Below, in pieces: positions 48,861-57,268 of a DNA stretch of 60,270 bases. The notes under the pieces are model-generated. The model did no database searches, had not been told where the DNA came from, and saw only the letters and a program-made list of their open reading frames with translations. The DNA comes from Gammaproteobacteria bacterium (GTDB taxonomy: Bacteria; Pseudomonadota; Gammaproteobacteria; Pseudomonadales; Azotimanducaceae_A). Both the position numbers and the translations under genes were made by a program. The stretch covers positions 1 through 60,270 of the forward strand of contig DUAT01000178.1 of NCBI GenBank assembly GCA_012960755.1, given 5' to 3'. How positions within the stretch are numbered: position 1 is the stretch's first letter; each line of letters starts with the position of its first letter.

Positions 48861-48982
48861 CCATGGCAATATTGTTTGTTGTCCGGACCGCGCTAGAAGA
48901 TCGTACCCTTAAACGCGAACTACCGGGTTATCTTGAGTATGCGAGCAGGGTACCCCACCGTTTGATTCCAGGTGTTTGGTGA
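48830..48982 (+). pseudogene. Isoprenylcysteine methyltransferase-family C-terminal fragment
   Basis: In the frame ending TGA 48980-48982 the translation reads AFLSITMAILFVVRTALEDRTLKREL, then PGYLEYASRVPHRLIPGVW, the hallmark end (hydrophobic helix, LExxTLxxELPGYxEYxxRVxxRLIPGVW) of ICMT/phospholipid methyltransferase-like proteins. Only the last helix and tail remain, fused to the preceding Tat stub by deletion. Confidence 0.65.
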
Positions 48983-49132
48983 CATTAAAAAGCTTCGATT
49001 CGGAGGTTCTAGTGACTATTGAGCGAGGGTAGACAAGCCGTCAGTTTTTTTCGCACTTGCGCCGGTCGAACTGACAATCATGTTCGTTAAGGAAAGCGTA
49101 TCGCATTCCTCACATGTAAGGGAGATGGATTG

Positions 49133-49762
49133 ATGAATTCCAGAATGCTTCTTACAGCCGTCGCTCTGCTGTCAACGATGTCCTGCAACGGTGGGGCCCG
49201 GGGTGAACTACCACTGGAGCCAATCCAGGCAGACGAAATCCTTCTGGCCCTGGAGATCGCACCGACCCGGGAGGGCCCTGCTCCGGAAACACCGAATGGC
49301 GTCCCGCATCAGCAACACAGCCAGAACGCTCCTGTCGAAATGCAGCAGTTGTTGCTCGCGTCGGTCTCCGAGCTGCCCGGTATACGGATCCGGCGAACAC
49401 CCTTCTCTTTGGCTGGTTCATTGGGTTGGCGGTTGAAGCCGAGTTTTGCCCAAGGACCGGAGGGCGCCTTCATCCAGCAGACTTCCGAATTCGCACACCA
49501 GCACCGGCGATTGGACGGCAGTATGCACATGCTATTGCCCGTTCAAGCTTCTGCGATTGCCCTGGAAAAGGGTTGGGCTGTCTTCCATCCGTTCACCAAT
49601 GACATATCTGGAGACGACTCGGACTATGTCATGATTTTCGGCCCCGGGAACGAGGCCGAACTGCAAGTCATCTGGACCATCGCTCAGATCTCCTACTTCC
49701 AGGCGCGAGGTCTGAGCATGGTCCCCAGAAGTTCAACTGCGGTCACGGTACCGCCAACTTAA
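49133..49762 (+). CDS. DUF5519 (luciferase-domain) lipoprotein
   Basis: A 209-residue protein with a lipobox-like signal (LLSTMSC, Cys18). ATG 49133 follows AAGGGAGA. The C-terminal part (about 75-195) has the DUF5519 pattern: PGIRIRRTPF, EFAHQHRRLDGSMHMLLP, KGWAVFHPF and MIFGPGNEAELQVIWTIAQISY. The family is related to a phospholipid-binding or luciferase-fold domain; function unknown. Exported members are uncommon in my experience. Confidence 0.75.
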   Translation: MNSRMLLTAVALLSTMSCNGGARGELPLEPIQADEILLALEIAPTREGPAPETPNGVPHQQHSQNAPVEMQQLLLASVSELPGIRIRRTPFSLAGSLGWRLKPSFAQGPEGAFIQQTSEFAHQHRRLDGSMHMLLPVQASAIALEKGWAVFHPFTNDISGDDSDYVMIFGPGNEAELQVIWTIAQISYFQARGLSMVPRSSTAVTVPPT

Positions 49763-49797
49763 CTTCTCGAATTCACCAAAACCCTAGGTCGACTTTT

Positions 49798-50002
49798 CCT
49801 GGAACAATGAGCTTTCTCATCTTTGAATTGGGCGCAAATATGCCGTGAAACCGAACAAGGTTATGCCGGGGTCGAGGTACCAGCGCAGCAAGCTTGCTCA
49901 GAAAATCCAAGGGTGAAAACAGAATATGTGTGGTTCCGTCCCTAAACGGATTCTTCGGCTCCTATTGGATCTTGCCGTCAGCTCTGACTGTGAGTCGGTG
50001 CT
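49798..50002 (-). pseudogene. IS91-family transposase relic 2
   Basis: Minus-strand translation gives GTTHILFSPLDFLSKLAAL, VPRPRHNLVRFHG and FAPNSKMRKLIVP, the same C-terminal transposase block as 7238-7585, closer to the family consensus but without flanking parts. The plus-strand DNA matches 7367-7556 over about 190 bases with many substitutions. No 36-base terminus is found next to it. Confidence 0.72.
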
Positions 50003-50194
50003 TTTTACCTGTTCTGAAGCCTGGATACACCATCCGTCCTTCGAAATACCGCCCATACTCAAAAACAGTCCGTTTATCCTCCAATTTACGTAATATCTAA
50101 TTTCGTGAGGTATAACTTACATACCAGTTTCAGGTGGGAAGGAACCAACGCCAAACTCAATCATTATTCACAACGCTGAAATGAGGAAAGGCTT

Positions 50195-50620
50195 ATCAAA
50201 CTACAAAAAGGATTTAGCTTAATTGAACTACTGATTGTTATCGCGACTATCGGTATTCTTTCGTCAGTCGCCATGCCTGCTTACCGCGAGTACTCCAAGA
50301 CAACTAACATGAGCAAGGTAAACGTTCACTACCAGAATGCAATCAGAACTTCACGTACCACCTTTGTGAAGCGTAATAGTTACCTCGCCTTAGGTCTGAT
50401 TTCCACTGTTCCCAACAGCGGTGATGACTGGATTGCTCTTTTTAATCCACAAGGTGTTCTTGCCCCTGGTGGTGGTGATGCATACCAGGCAAGCGCAGAC
50501 GACCTAGCTGGTGTTGTCGGGATTACGGGTAACGCGGATTCAATCACCATTGTCCGACCTTCTTATCAGGACTACGGTACCAGCATCACAACGACTATTG
50601 TCGGTGCAGACGAGACATAG
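50195..50620 (+). CDS. Type IV pilin-like protein with ATC at the start position
   Basis: From 50195 the frame reads KLQKGFSLIELLIVIATIGILSSVAMPAY after the first codon: a class III prepilin leader (cleavage Gly-Phe) with Glu5 and the N-methylated helix. GAGGAAAGG lies just upstream (50183-50191), but the expected ATG at 50195 is ATC, and no other start exists after the TGA at 50177. The mature part is about 135 residues with a Gly/Ala/Thr-rich globular domain. Either a rare ATC start or a start-codon mutation. It is isolated, without other pilus genes. Confidence 0.65.
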   Translation: MKLQKGFSLIELLIVIATIGILSSVAMPAYREYSKTTNMSKVNVHYQNAIRTSRTTFVKRNSYLALGLISTVPNSGDDWIALFNPQGVLAPGGGDAYQASADDLAGVVGITGNADSITIVRPSYQDYGTSITTTIVGADET

Positions 50621-50679
50621 TCGATACGAAGTTCTGATCTTGTTGAGAATAGTGAGTTGTCATGAATCGTGCAAGGAAG

Positions 50680-50868
50680 AGATCACCTTCATTGGTCACA
50701 GGAGATCGATTTCTGTTTGGCCTATTAGCAATGTTAATTGGCGAACGCCGCCTGCAGAAGGTTGCTGGCATCATTGATCAGTTTACTCGAAGGATTATTG
50801 GTTTTGCAGTGCATGCTGGTGATTGTGATTGGCCATACGAGCAGGAGGACGTGGAAAAACGACGCTGA
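50680..50868 (+). pseudogene. Integrase-core transposase relic
   Basis: The frame from 50662 contains VAGIIDQFTRRIIGFAVHAGD, the strand-helix around the first catalytic Asp of rve-type integrases (xxIDQFTRRIIGFxVHAGD). Nearby another frame reads FIGHRRSISVWPISN, which suggests further decay. No complete element or terminal repeats seen. It abuts the 3' end of the metal transporter operon. Confidence 0.6.
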
Positions 50869-50896
50869 CGGCAACAACAGATATTAGTTAACGACT

Positions 50897-51664
50897 TCAA
50901 CAAGTTCGACTCTCTATTGTAGATATCACAAAACTAGTCATCACACCGATCACGAATAGACACCAGACGATGATGGCACCAGGTGGCAAATCAAATAAGG
51001 TTGAAAGTAGTAGACCTGCTGAATAAGCAATTGCACCTAGCATGTAACCGGTTACCAAGCGTCGTATCCCATGAATTTGACGGGTGGCCAGTGCTGGGAT
51101 AATCAGTGATGCAAACACGAGGTAAACTCCAACTAATTGAACCGAGGCGGTAACGCTGAAAGCAAAGATAATATAGAAAGTGTAATGGCCCTTTACGCCT
51201 GGCTTAAACCAGATTGCCAGCACTACCATATAGACCAATGCAATAGGCCACAGAGATTCCAGTGTCACCCACAGGATTTGCCCAACGAGTAAATCTTTGA
51301 GATTTTCTCCTCCATGGGGGTTTTCTGCCAAAGCGAGAATGCTGGCAGTCGCCGCCAATACAAACAACACGCCAATGAATGCTTCTTGAACCTCAGGAAA
51401 TCGCCGCTCTGTCCAGAGCAACAATACGGTGGCAAGCAGCGCTGCACTCACTGCTGCCATCTGTGCTGGGAAACCTAGTATGTCCAAGTCCATATTCGCA
51501 GCAACGATGACACCCAGACCGGCGACTTGCGCAATGGCAAGATCGATAAAGATAATGCCTCGTTTTAAGACCTGTTGTCCCAGAGGAACGTGGGTACTTA
51601 AGACCAGCAATCCGGCGAGTAGAGCCGGTCCAATGATTGTGATGTCAACCAGCTCAAAATTCAT
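50897..51664 (-). CDS. Zinc/manganese ABC transporter permease (ZnuB-like)
   Basis: A 255-residue ABC-3 family permease with about eight helices. The motif GIIFIDLAIAQVAGLGV and the late SLIIPALATRQ block (EAA-like loop) are typical. Its start overlaps the binding-protein stop by four bases (ATGA on the minus strand). The ATPase partner (ZnuC) is not encoded in the operon; integrase debris lies immediately downstream. Confidence 0.9.
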   Translation of the reverse strand: MNFELVDITIIGPALLAGLLVLSTHVPLGQQVLKRGIIFIDLAIAQVAGLGVIVAANMDLDILGFPAQMAAVSAALLATVLLLWTERRFPEVQEAFIGVLFVLAATASILALAENPHGGENLKDLLVGQILWVTLESLWPIALVYMVVLAIWFKPGVKGHYTFYIIFAFSVTASVQLVGVYLVFASLIIPALATRQIHGIRRLVTGYMLGAIAYSAGLLLSTLFDLPPGAIIVWCLFVIGVMTSFVISTIESRTC

Positions 51665-52554
51665 GTCTCCTCCAACAACAATGAGAGTGTGACATCGAAT
51701 AACTCGAATAGATCTTCAGCCGTATGATTTTCGCCCACTGAATAAGGCAGCACGAGCATCGGTAGTCCGGTTTTTTCTGACAACCACTTAGATGGTTTGG
51801 CATTTGCGTATGGTGTTCGAAGTAAATACCTGGGCGGATTTGTCTCGACTATGTTTAGCAGTGATGACAAATGGGCACTGCTGGCTGCAATGCCAGGTTT
51901 TGTCTCAATCGTAGCAATACGATCCATCTTCAGCCAATTGATTAGATAAGAAAAACTGCTATGGTGGGTGACGATTTTTGTCCCCCTCAGTGTTTTCGCC
52001 TGCTCTTTCCAACGCGTGAGGGCGATCTGCCAACGATGCTGAAAATCTTCCTGCAGGTGCCGGTACTCCTGTGCACTATCAGGATCGAGTGCTATTAGTC
52101 GTTCAGTCAATGCTTTTGCAATGATGCGTATATTGCGTGGATCCAGGTGAACATGAGGGTTACCCAGCGGGTGTAAGTCTCCCAGGGCTCTGTCAAGTTG
52201 TTGAGGTACTTCCAAACGTCGAATGAAGGATGATGCTTCAAAGTGACCTTGTTGTCCTACCTGTATGTTTCTATTACCTGAACGTCGTAGAAGCAAAGGT
52301 AACCAGCCAATTTCAAGGTCTGCACCTGAACACAATAACAAATCAACCTTTGCTATGGTTGCAATCAAACTAGGTCTGGCTTGCAAACGATGCGGGTCTT
52401 GGAACACGGTTAGTGCGCTCTCAATCTGGTTAAGCTCACCGGCAAGTTCCTTGCTCAGGGATGCCCATTCAGGTTCACAGGCAAATATTCGTAGTGCTAG
52501 TGCATTGTTTGAAAAACTGATGAACATCACAAACGTGAATACAAATCTGCTCAT
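51661..52554 (-). CDS. Zinc/manganese ABC transporter substrate-binding protein (ZnuA-like)
   Basis: A 297-residue periplasmic cluster A-I binding protein: signal peptide (1-20), FACEPEWASL, GNPHVHLDP (metal His pair), THHSSFSYL and a final GENHTAEDLFELFD. It lacks the His-rich loop typical of many ZnuA proteins. Delivers the metal to the permease encoded by the overlapping next gene. Ten bases downstream of the porin gene. Confidence 0.88.
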   Translation of the reverse strand: MSRFVFTFVMFISFSNNALALRIFACEPEWASLSKELAGELNQIESALTVFQDPHRLQARPSLIATIAKVDLLLCSGADLEIGWLPLLLRRSGNRNIQVGQQGHFEASSFIRRLEVPQQLDRALGDLHPLGNPHVHLDPRNIRIIAKALTERLIALDPDSAQEYRHLQEDFQHRWQIALTRWKEQAKTLRGTKIVTHHSSFSYLINWLKMDRIATIETKPGIAASSAHLSSLLNIVETNPPRYLLRTPYANAKPSKWLSEKTGLPMLVLPYSVGENHTAEDLFELFDVTLSLLLEET

Positions 52555-52564
52555 TGATCAATCC

Positions 52565-53974
52565 TCAAAATCGATGAGCGCCGTGCGCGCCCAAACTGTG
52601 TAAATATTGCAACACCCAACGGCTGTCGTTTTCTAACCCCGATTGACCTGCATTTAGTTGAAGCCTGATGCGAGAGAACTCACTGTTTGACCATTCGAGG
52701 GTGAGTGAATTTCTGTCTGTCGAATCGTTCCTTGCTTCTAAAGATGTGCCCGCAACATTCTTGTTGTCCGCGCGCACTTGATCATAGCGGTAGCCGATCC
52801 GCCACTGTGGCTTGAACTGCCAGAACCCTTGTAAATACCAACCCGATTGATCTCCTGAATAATTTGCTGTGTCTAGCTGTCCATTTTCTTCTCGCCAGAA
52901 ATATTCGCCCTGTAGTTTAAAGTTGGTATATACGGGATTCCCGTTGGGAGACCACTTCCAAACGAAGTTCAGGTTGTATAAATCAGAGTCACCGGTAAAT
53001 AGAGTCGATTCTTCATTCGATGCATTTACTGCTCGATCTATAACCGTTGTGTGAAGGACGCCAATACCCACTTGCCAACTACCGCTAAATCCAATATCAC
53101 CACCTGTGTCAGCAAATAAGCTCCATGCGCCCATACCATCATGAGCAGCGCCAGCGGCAGGAAATGCATCACCTCGAAGAATTTCGCCGCCAATTTCAAA
53201 ATAGTGCTGGGTGGGCAACAACCATCTGACCTGGATGCCATCATCTTTATACTGTCCGCCCAGGAATACTTCGTAGGAGAGAGGCCGATCGGCAAAATTA
53301 TCGGTATGGGTGTGAAAACCATTGAGGTATCCCATACCTGAAAAGAAACGACCAGCGGTAACATTAATACCACCTGGTATTGCTAATGATTGGATGTACG
53401 CTTCTTCAAGTTCTACTTCAGTCTCGCCATCATCACTTGCGAGAGCGAACGTTAAGTTAGCGAAGAATTTGTCATCAACATTGGCATTAAAGTTCAATTC
53501 ACTCTCCCCCAGAGAGAATCCTTCATCCACTGGGCCAGCTTCTTCGGGCAGGCTGAATCCGGGAACCTGGTAATCTTGATGACTGGTTTGTGAAGCCACA
53601 GTACCAACGAGTATTACGCCTATAGCAGGATTGAATGTATTGGCTGAGCGAGTCATGGGATTAGGCGCTAGTGCAGCCTCTTCTGCTAATTCCAATGCCT
53701 CCATTGCCTGTTCTGCAATAACTTCATTGCGAGACACAGTTTGTGTTACTCGCTGTTCGGCAAGCTCAAGCCTTCGTTCCAGGTCACTAATTCGGCGGTC
53801 ATACTCAGTTTTTAATATTGCTAATGAGTCTTGTAGCTCGTCAATTTCGCTCGACGATGTTGGCGGTTCTGCAACATCTGCAGCACCTTTGGAGGTCAGG
53901 GTCGTCATTGCAGGATGCCCTAAACAAAAAGGAGCCATGCCCAAGAGGACTGCACCCAGTGAAATAAATTTCAT
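52565..53974 (-). CDS. Outer-membrane porin of the metal-uptake operon
   Basis: A 469-residue exported protein: signal peptide (1-19), coiled coil (about 42-95, heptad-like with ERRLELAEQRV), then a long barrel from about residue 110 with many aromatic-girdle strands (SELNFNANVDDKFFANLTF, YRYDQV). The C-terminus is unusual, with two His (HGAHRF), but ends in Phe. It probably brings zinc or manganese across the outer membrane. Position between a small His/Cys protein and ZnuA supports zinc-regulated expression. Confidence 0.82.
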   Translation of the reverse strand: MKFISLGAVLLGMAPFCLGHPAMTTLTSKGAADVAEPPTSSSEIDELQDSLAILKTEYDRRISDLERRLELAEQRVTQTVSRNEVIAEQAMEALELAEEAALAPNPMTRSANTFNPAIGVILVGTVASQTSHQDYQVPGFSLPEEAGPVDEGFSLGESELNFNANVDDKFFANLTFALASDDGETEVELEEAYIQSLAIPGGINVTAGRFFSGMGYLNGFHTHTDNFADRPLSYEVFLGGQYKDDGIQVRWLLPTQHYFEIGGEILRGDAFPAAGAAHDGMGAWSLFADTGGDIGFSGSWQVGIGVLHTTVIDRAVNASNEESTLFTGDSDLYNLNFVWKWSPNGNPVYTNFKLQGEYFWREENGQLDTANYSGDQSGWYLQGFWQFKPQWRIGYRYDQVRADNKNVAGTSLEARNDSTDRNSLTLEWSNSEFSRIRLQLNAGQSGLENDSRWVLQYLHSLGAHGAHRF

Positions 53975-54030
53975 GTTTTCTCCTTATTGAAAGAAATTGA
54001 TTAAAATTCAAGAATGAATTTGAAATCTAT

Positions 54031-54315
54031 CTACCCAACAAGGAATATAGGGGGGCTTCGTGCGACAGCGAGTACGCAAGAAAATTGAACAAAACGCGAA
54101 TGGAAGTGATCACTATAAACTCGTGTGACAATTACTTCCGGTATCCGAGGCGGGACGCTCAATACAGAGTCGAAATTCGCCTGATACAAGCACACGACAC
54201 AGGCAGTATCGGAGACTACATCATCATGGGAATGCTGAGCCAGTATTGTTACAGACAGTAATGATACCGCCAACAAGGCGATGAGCAGTTTCTTACATTG
54301 GCTAATTACATGCAC
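54031..54315 (-). CDS. Small secreted His/Cys protein (DUF2946-like)
   Basis: A 94-residue protein starting at GTG: signal peptide (9-26, ILAQ), HSHDD and CVVCLYQANFD motifs that could bind metal, and a hydrophobic end. This layout resembles DUF2946 small proteins of metal operons. First gene of the zinc-uptake set; 56 bases before the porin gene. Confidence 0.65.
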   Translation of the reverse strand: MHVISQCKKLLIALLAVSLLSVTILAQHSHDDVVSDTACVVCLYQANFDSVLSVPPRIPEVIVTRVYSDHFHSRFVQFSCVLAVARSPPIFLVG

Positions 54316-54572
54316 ACCTGCGTCTCATGGAAGACATCGAAAAGATTATGATTCATTCAATAGGAAATGTAAAAAGGTGATAGAGTTTATGAATAAAATT
54401 TGAAAAACGGTATCCCAGTAAGTGAAGAAGGAACGTCAGTAGTTTTATAAAAATCTCGTAGAGTTTAAGCAGGGATAGAGCAGAATAGATCGGTGAGAAG
54501 ATTTTCTGACCAGGCTTGGCGATTTTGACCTGTTAATTCAATTATCTTATCCTTGCACGGAGGAGGATTCCG

Positions 54573-55304
54573 ATGTCACGTACAATTGATTTCTATTTTG
54601 ACTATCTCTCACCCTATGCCTATCTGGCATGGCTTTGTCTGCCGGAAGTGACAGAATCGCGTGACGTTGAGATCGTCCCCAGGCCTGTACTGTTTGCTGG
54701 TCTGCTCAATCACTGGGGCCAGCTGGGCCCGGCGGAAATTCCCCCAAAGGGAAAACATGTTGGCAAGGATACTGGACGTTTTGCCGCACTTCGCGGAATA
54801 CCCCTAGGCGGCCCACGCTATCATCCCTTCAATCCGTTGACGGCGCTTCGTGTTTCTCTTGCTGGTGTTGCCGGTGATGATCAAAAGGCGGTCATCAGTG
54901 CTATTTTCAATGCCGGATGGGTTGAGGGTATTGATCTTGGTGATCCGGTCGATATCTGCAATACACTGATCGGTGCTGATCTCGAAGGTGAACGACTTGT
55001 TGCCGCCACTAAAGAAGCGACGGCAAGTGACATGCTTCGAAAAGAAACAGATCTGGCAATCGAGCGGGGCGTCTTTGGCATTCCCACGATGGGTGTGGAA
55101 GATGAAATATTCTGGGGGTTGGACCAACTTCAGTATCTTGCACTTTACCTGGATGGTGATGATCCCCTCGACGCAATGGAAAGAAAAAGCAGGCGCTCAG
55201 GCGGAAGAGCCGTGGTCCGCCCGGGTTCTGTTGGGCGCGGGCAGGGAAATGACGGCAAGGTATTGAAGTCATCACCCGCGGATTCGACAGAAAACGAACG
55301 TTGA
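54573..55304 (+). CDS. 2-hydroxychromene-2-carboxylate isomerase-like DsbA-fold protein
   Basis: A 243-residue kappa-GST/HCCA isomerase: start IDFYFDYLSPYAYLAW (Ser of the SPY motif is the catalytic residue), FAGLLNHWGQLGP, NPLTALR, and FGIPTMGVEDEIFWGLDQL at the cis-Pro site. The last 45 residues are an unusual basic, Gly/Ser-rich tail. HCCA isomerases act in naphthalene-type aromatic degradation with glutathione; the family is broader. AGGAGGA precedes the ATG. Single gene. Confidence 0.87.
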   Translation: MSRTIDFYFDYLSPYAYLAWLCLPEVTESRDVEIVPRPVLFAGLLNHWGQLGPAEIPPKGKHVGKDTGRFAALRGIPLGGPRYHPFNPLTALRVSLAGVAGDDQKAVISAIFNAGWVEGIDLGDPVDICNTLIGADLEGERLVAATKEATASDMLRKETDLAIERGVFGIPTMGVEDEIFWGLDQLQYLALYLDGDDPLDAMERKSRRSGGRAVVRPGSVGRGQGNDGKVLKSSPADSTENER

Positions 55305-56054
55305 GTTGTTCGCTCATTGTCGAACCTGGAGAATCCATCCCCTGGAAGTGACTGGCATGAAGCTAAAAGGGTAATATTGCTGTCTCCCGATACGGCATCA
55401 CAACCCTGTTGTACTCTTCAAAACCCTCGGAACAAAGCCATGGTGTATTCTGTCCCCTGGTGCAACGGGTATTGCTGACACGGACAAGATTGAACAAGTC
55501 CAAATAGGAAAGAGAATAAGGCAAATAAGCCATATTTACCGAAAAACAGTTATGTATGGTAATTGCTGATGTTCATGCATATTTGAGACACGCGACGTCG
55601 TGATCCTTTAGATGGTCAATCCAATATCGATAAACTGTTCCCCTGGACTTTTCATCTAGATAATTCTCACTGAGGATACTTTGGCAATCTTGGAAAAATG
55701 CGGTTTAAATTACCTGTTTACGTCAATTGCAGTCAAATGTAGGTGATTGTACTCTCAATCATCTACAGTCAAATGAAGATGTGTTTCTGGTTCCGATTGT
55801 GCAACATCTATTGTCACTTATTCTTCGGTGCGCGGATTTGAACTTAGTTTCCGAAAGTTCAACTAATGTTAGCGGGTCATGATCCCAACATTGGTGATTG
55901 CATCAGTTCGTCGATGCGAATAGAGTTTCGCTCAGCGAGCGCAGGTCCAATTGTAGAGGGCACCTATGTCTGGGTTACAGCCGCGGAAAAGCAAATCGAT
56001 TCGACTAACACGCACCTGCTCTAACTACTGTATATTCATATTGGAGGTATCGCC
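55305..56054. other. Long gene-free stretch with transposon debris
   Basis: About 750 bases. Contains the diverged IS91-like terminus D (55512-55580). The remainder carries no recognisable ORF; near 55900-56025 a short frame could be decayed coding sequence. Confidence 0.45.
55512..55610 (-). mobile_element. IS91-like element terminus, diverged copy D
   Basis: The 36 bases at 55512-55547 match copies B and C at 27 positions by eye. The next part (TATGGTAATTGCTGATGTTCAT at 55555-55576, with one break) matches copy A's inner segment, and the similarity continues to about 55610 into the former transposase tail. Same orientation as all other copies. Older or different lineage of the element. Confidence 0.6.
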
Positions 56055-57083
56055 ATGCCGTGGAAACCATTTGCTATTTTGCACCCCGGTGTTTTCGTCC
56101 TTGCTTTGATAACCGGTTGCGGCCAGTCGCAGGAAGAAGGATTCCAAATCTATGTTGACCCGGAGGAAGTAGGAAATCTACCTATTCGCATCAAGGGTGT
56201 GTATTACTGGAATGACGTGACCATCGATCCATTGCCGCCGCTGCAGCGCCTCAACCTGCAGTTCAGCACTGATCTGGTGAAAGTGGACGGCCTGAAGATC
56301 AATGCCGATGGCGGCGATGACAAATGGAATGCACTTTATATCAATGGGTATGCTGACAACCCGGATCTGGTAGTTAATCCGATCATTCCTTTTGAAGTAA
56401 TCCGTGACGCAGTCAAGCGCGCCGACGCAGCCGGTTTTGATGTTGTCTGCCACTGCTTCGGCGACCTGGCAGTTCGGGCCTTGCTGGACATGATCGAGAC
56501 CGCTAACGAAGCCAATCCTGACCGGGATCGTCGTCATAAACTCAGTCATGCAACGCTCGTTCATCCCGACGACCTTGCGCGTTTCGGTGAGCTTGGCGTG
56601 ATCTACGATACGAGCGGCGGTTGGATGAGCCTGGATCCGTTACTGCAATCACTAACATTGAAGCGCCTGGGTCGTGATCGGCGTGACGCGATGTTTCCCA
56701 TGAAAGCCGTCGCGGATGCAGGTGGAAACGTCTCGCTGGGATCTGACTGGACGGTTTCAGGTTACGCGTCCGAATTCCGCCCACTGGTCGCAATTCGGAC
56801 TGCCGTCACTCGTCAGTTGCCCGGTCGCGATGACCAACCGCCGCTTGGTGGCGAAGACGCGAGAATGCCTCTCGAATTGGCAATCCACGCCAGTACCCTG
56901 GGAGCCGCCTACGGAATGGGCATGGACGACAAAATCGGCTCAATCGAGGTTGGCAAGCTTGCGGATCTTGTTGTGTTGGACCAGAACCTGTTCGTTATTC
57001 CACCGCACGATATCCACACGGTCAACATCCTCAGCACCTACATGAACGGTAAGTTGGTTCACGGCTCAAGTAGGGATCAATAA
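56055..57083 (+). CDS. Truncated YtcJ-type amidohydrolase with lipoprotein leader
   Basis: A 342-residue ORF. Residues 1-23 form a lipoprotein signal (LALITGC). From about residue 30 it follows YtcJ-like amidohydrolases, starting only at their middle: DGLKINADGGDDKWNALY, CHCFGDLAVRALLD, HKLSHATLVHPDD, SLGSDWTVSGY and the GSIEVGKLADLVVLD tail. Family members are about 550-620 residues; the N-terminal half with the HxH metal site is missing. The leader joined to the middle indicates an internal deletion. Probably inactive. Ribosome-binding site GGAGGT is present. Confidence 0.75.
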   Translation: MPWKPFAILHPGVFVLALITGCGQSQEEGFQIYVDPEEVGNLPIRIKGVYYWNDVTIDPLPPLQRLNLQFSTDLVKVDGLKINADGGDDKWNALYINGYADNPDLVVNPIIPFEVIRDAVKRADAAGFDVVCHCFGDLAVRALLDMIETANEANPDRDRRHKLSHATLVHPDDLARFGELGVIYDTSGGWMSLDPLLQSLTLKRLGRDRRDAMFPMKAVADAGGNVSLGSDWTVSGYASEFRPLVAIRTAVTRQLPGRDDQPPLGGEDARMPLELAIHASTLGAAYGMGMDDKIGSIEVGKLADLVVLDQNLFVIPPHDIHTVNILSTYMNGKLVHGSSRDQ

Positions 57084-57140
57084 TGTCACCGGCCAACTAC
57101 AGTCAATTTTAGGACTTCCAGACTAGGACAGGATCAAAAG

Positions 57141-57230
57141 ATGAAACTTGGATTGAGTATCGGATATTCCGGTGGCGAGAGCGAAGAGACCTCTGGCGTT
57201 AGCTACAGGAAATTTGACTCAGTCGATTAA
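57141..57230 (+). pseudogene. LLM-type flavin oxidoreductase stub
   Basis: ATG 57141 opens a 29-codon frame starting MKLGLSIGYSGGE, the usual start of F420/FMN-dependent luciferase-like monooxygenases, and ending YRKFDSVD-stop, reminiscent of the GFDSVW motif found about 30 residues in. The rest is absent. Another example of a start retained and the body deleted. Confidence 0.45.
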
Positions 57231-57268
57231 CTTCCGTGATATGTAAGCAAGACAATTAGGAGAGACTT

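Noticed and set aside
54316..54420. Zur box upstream of the zinc-uptake operon
   Set aside because: Searched by eye for a GTTATNNTATAAC-like palindrome; only unconvincing AT-rich partial matches were found.
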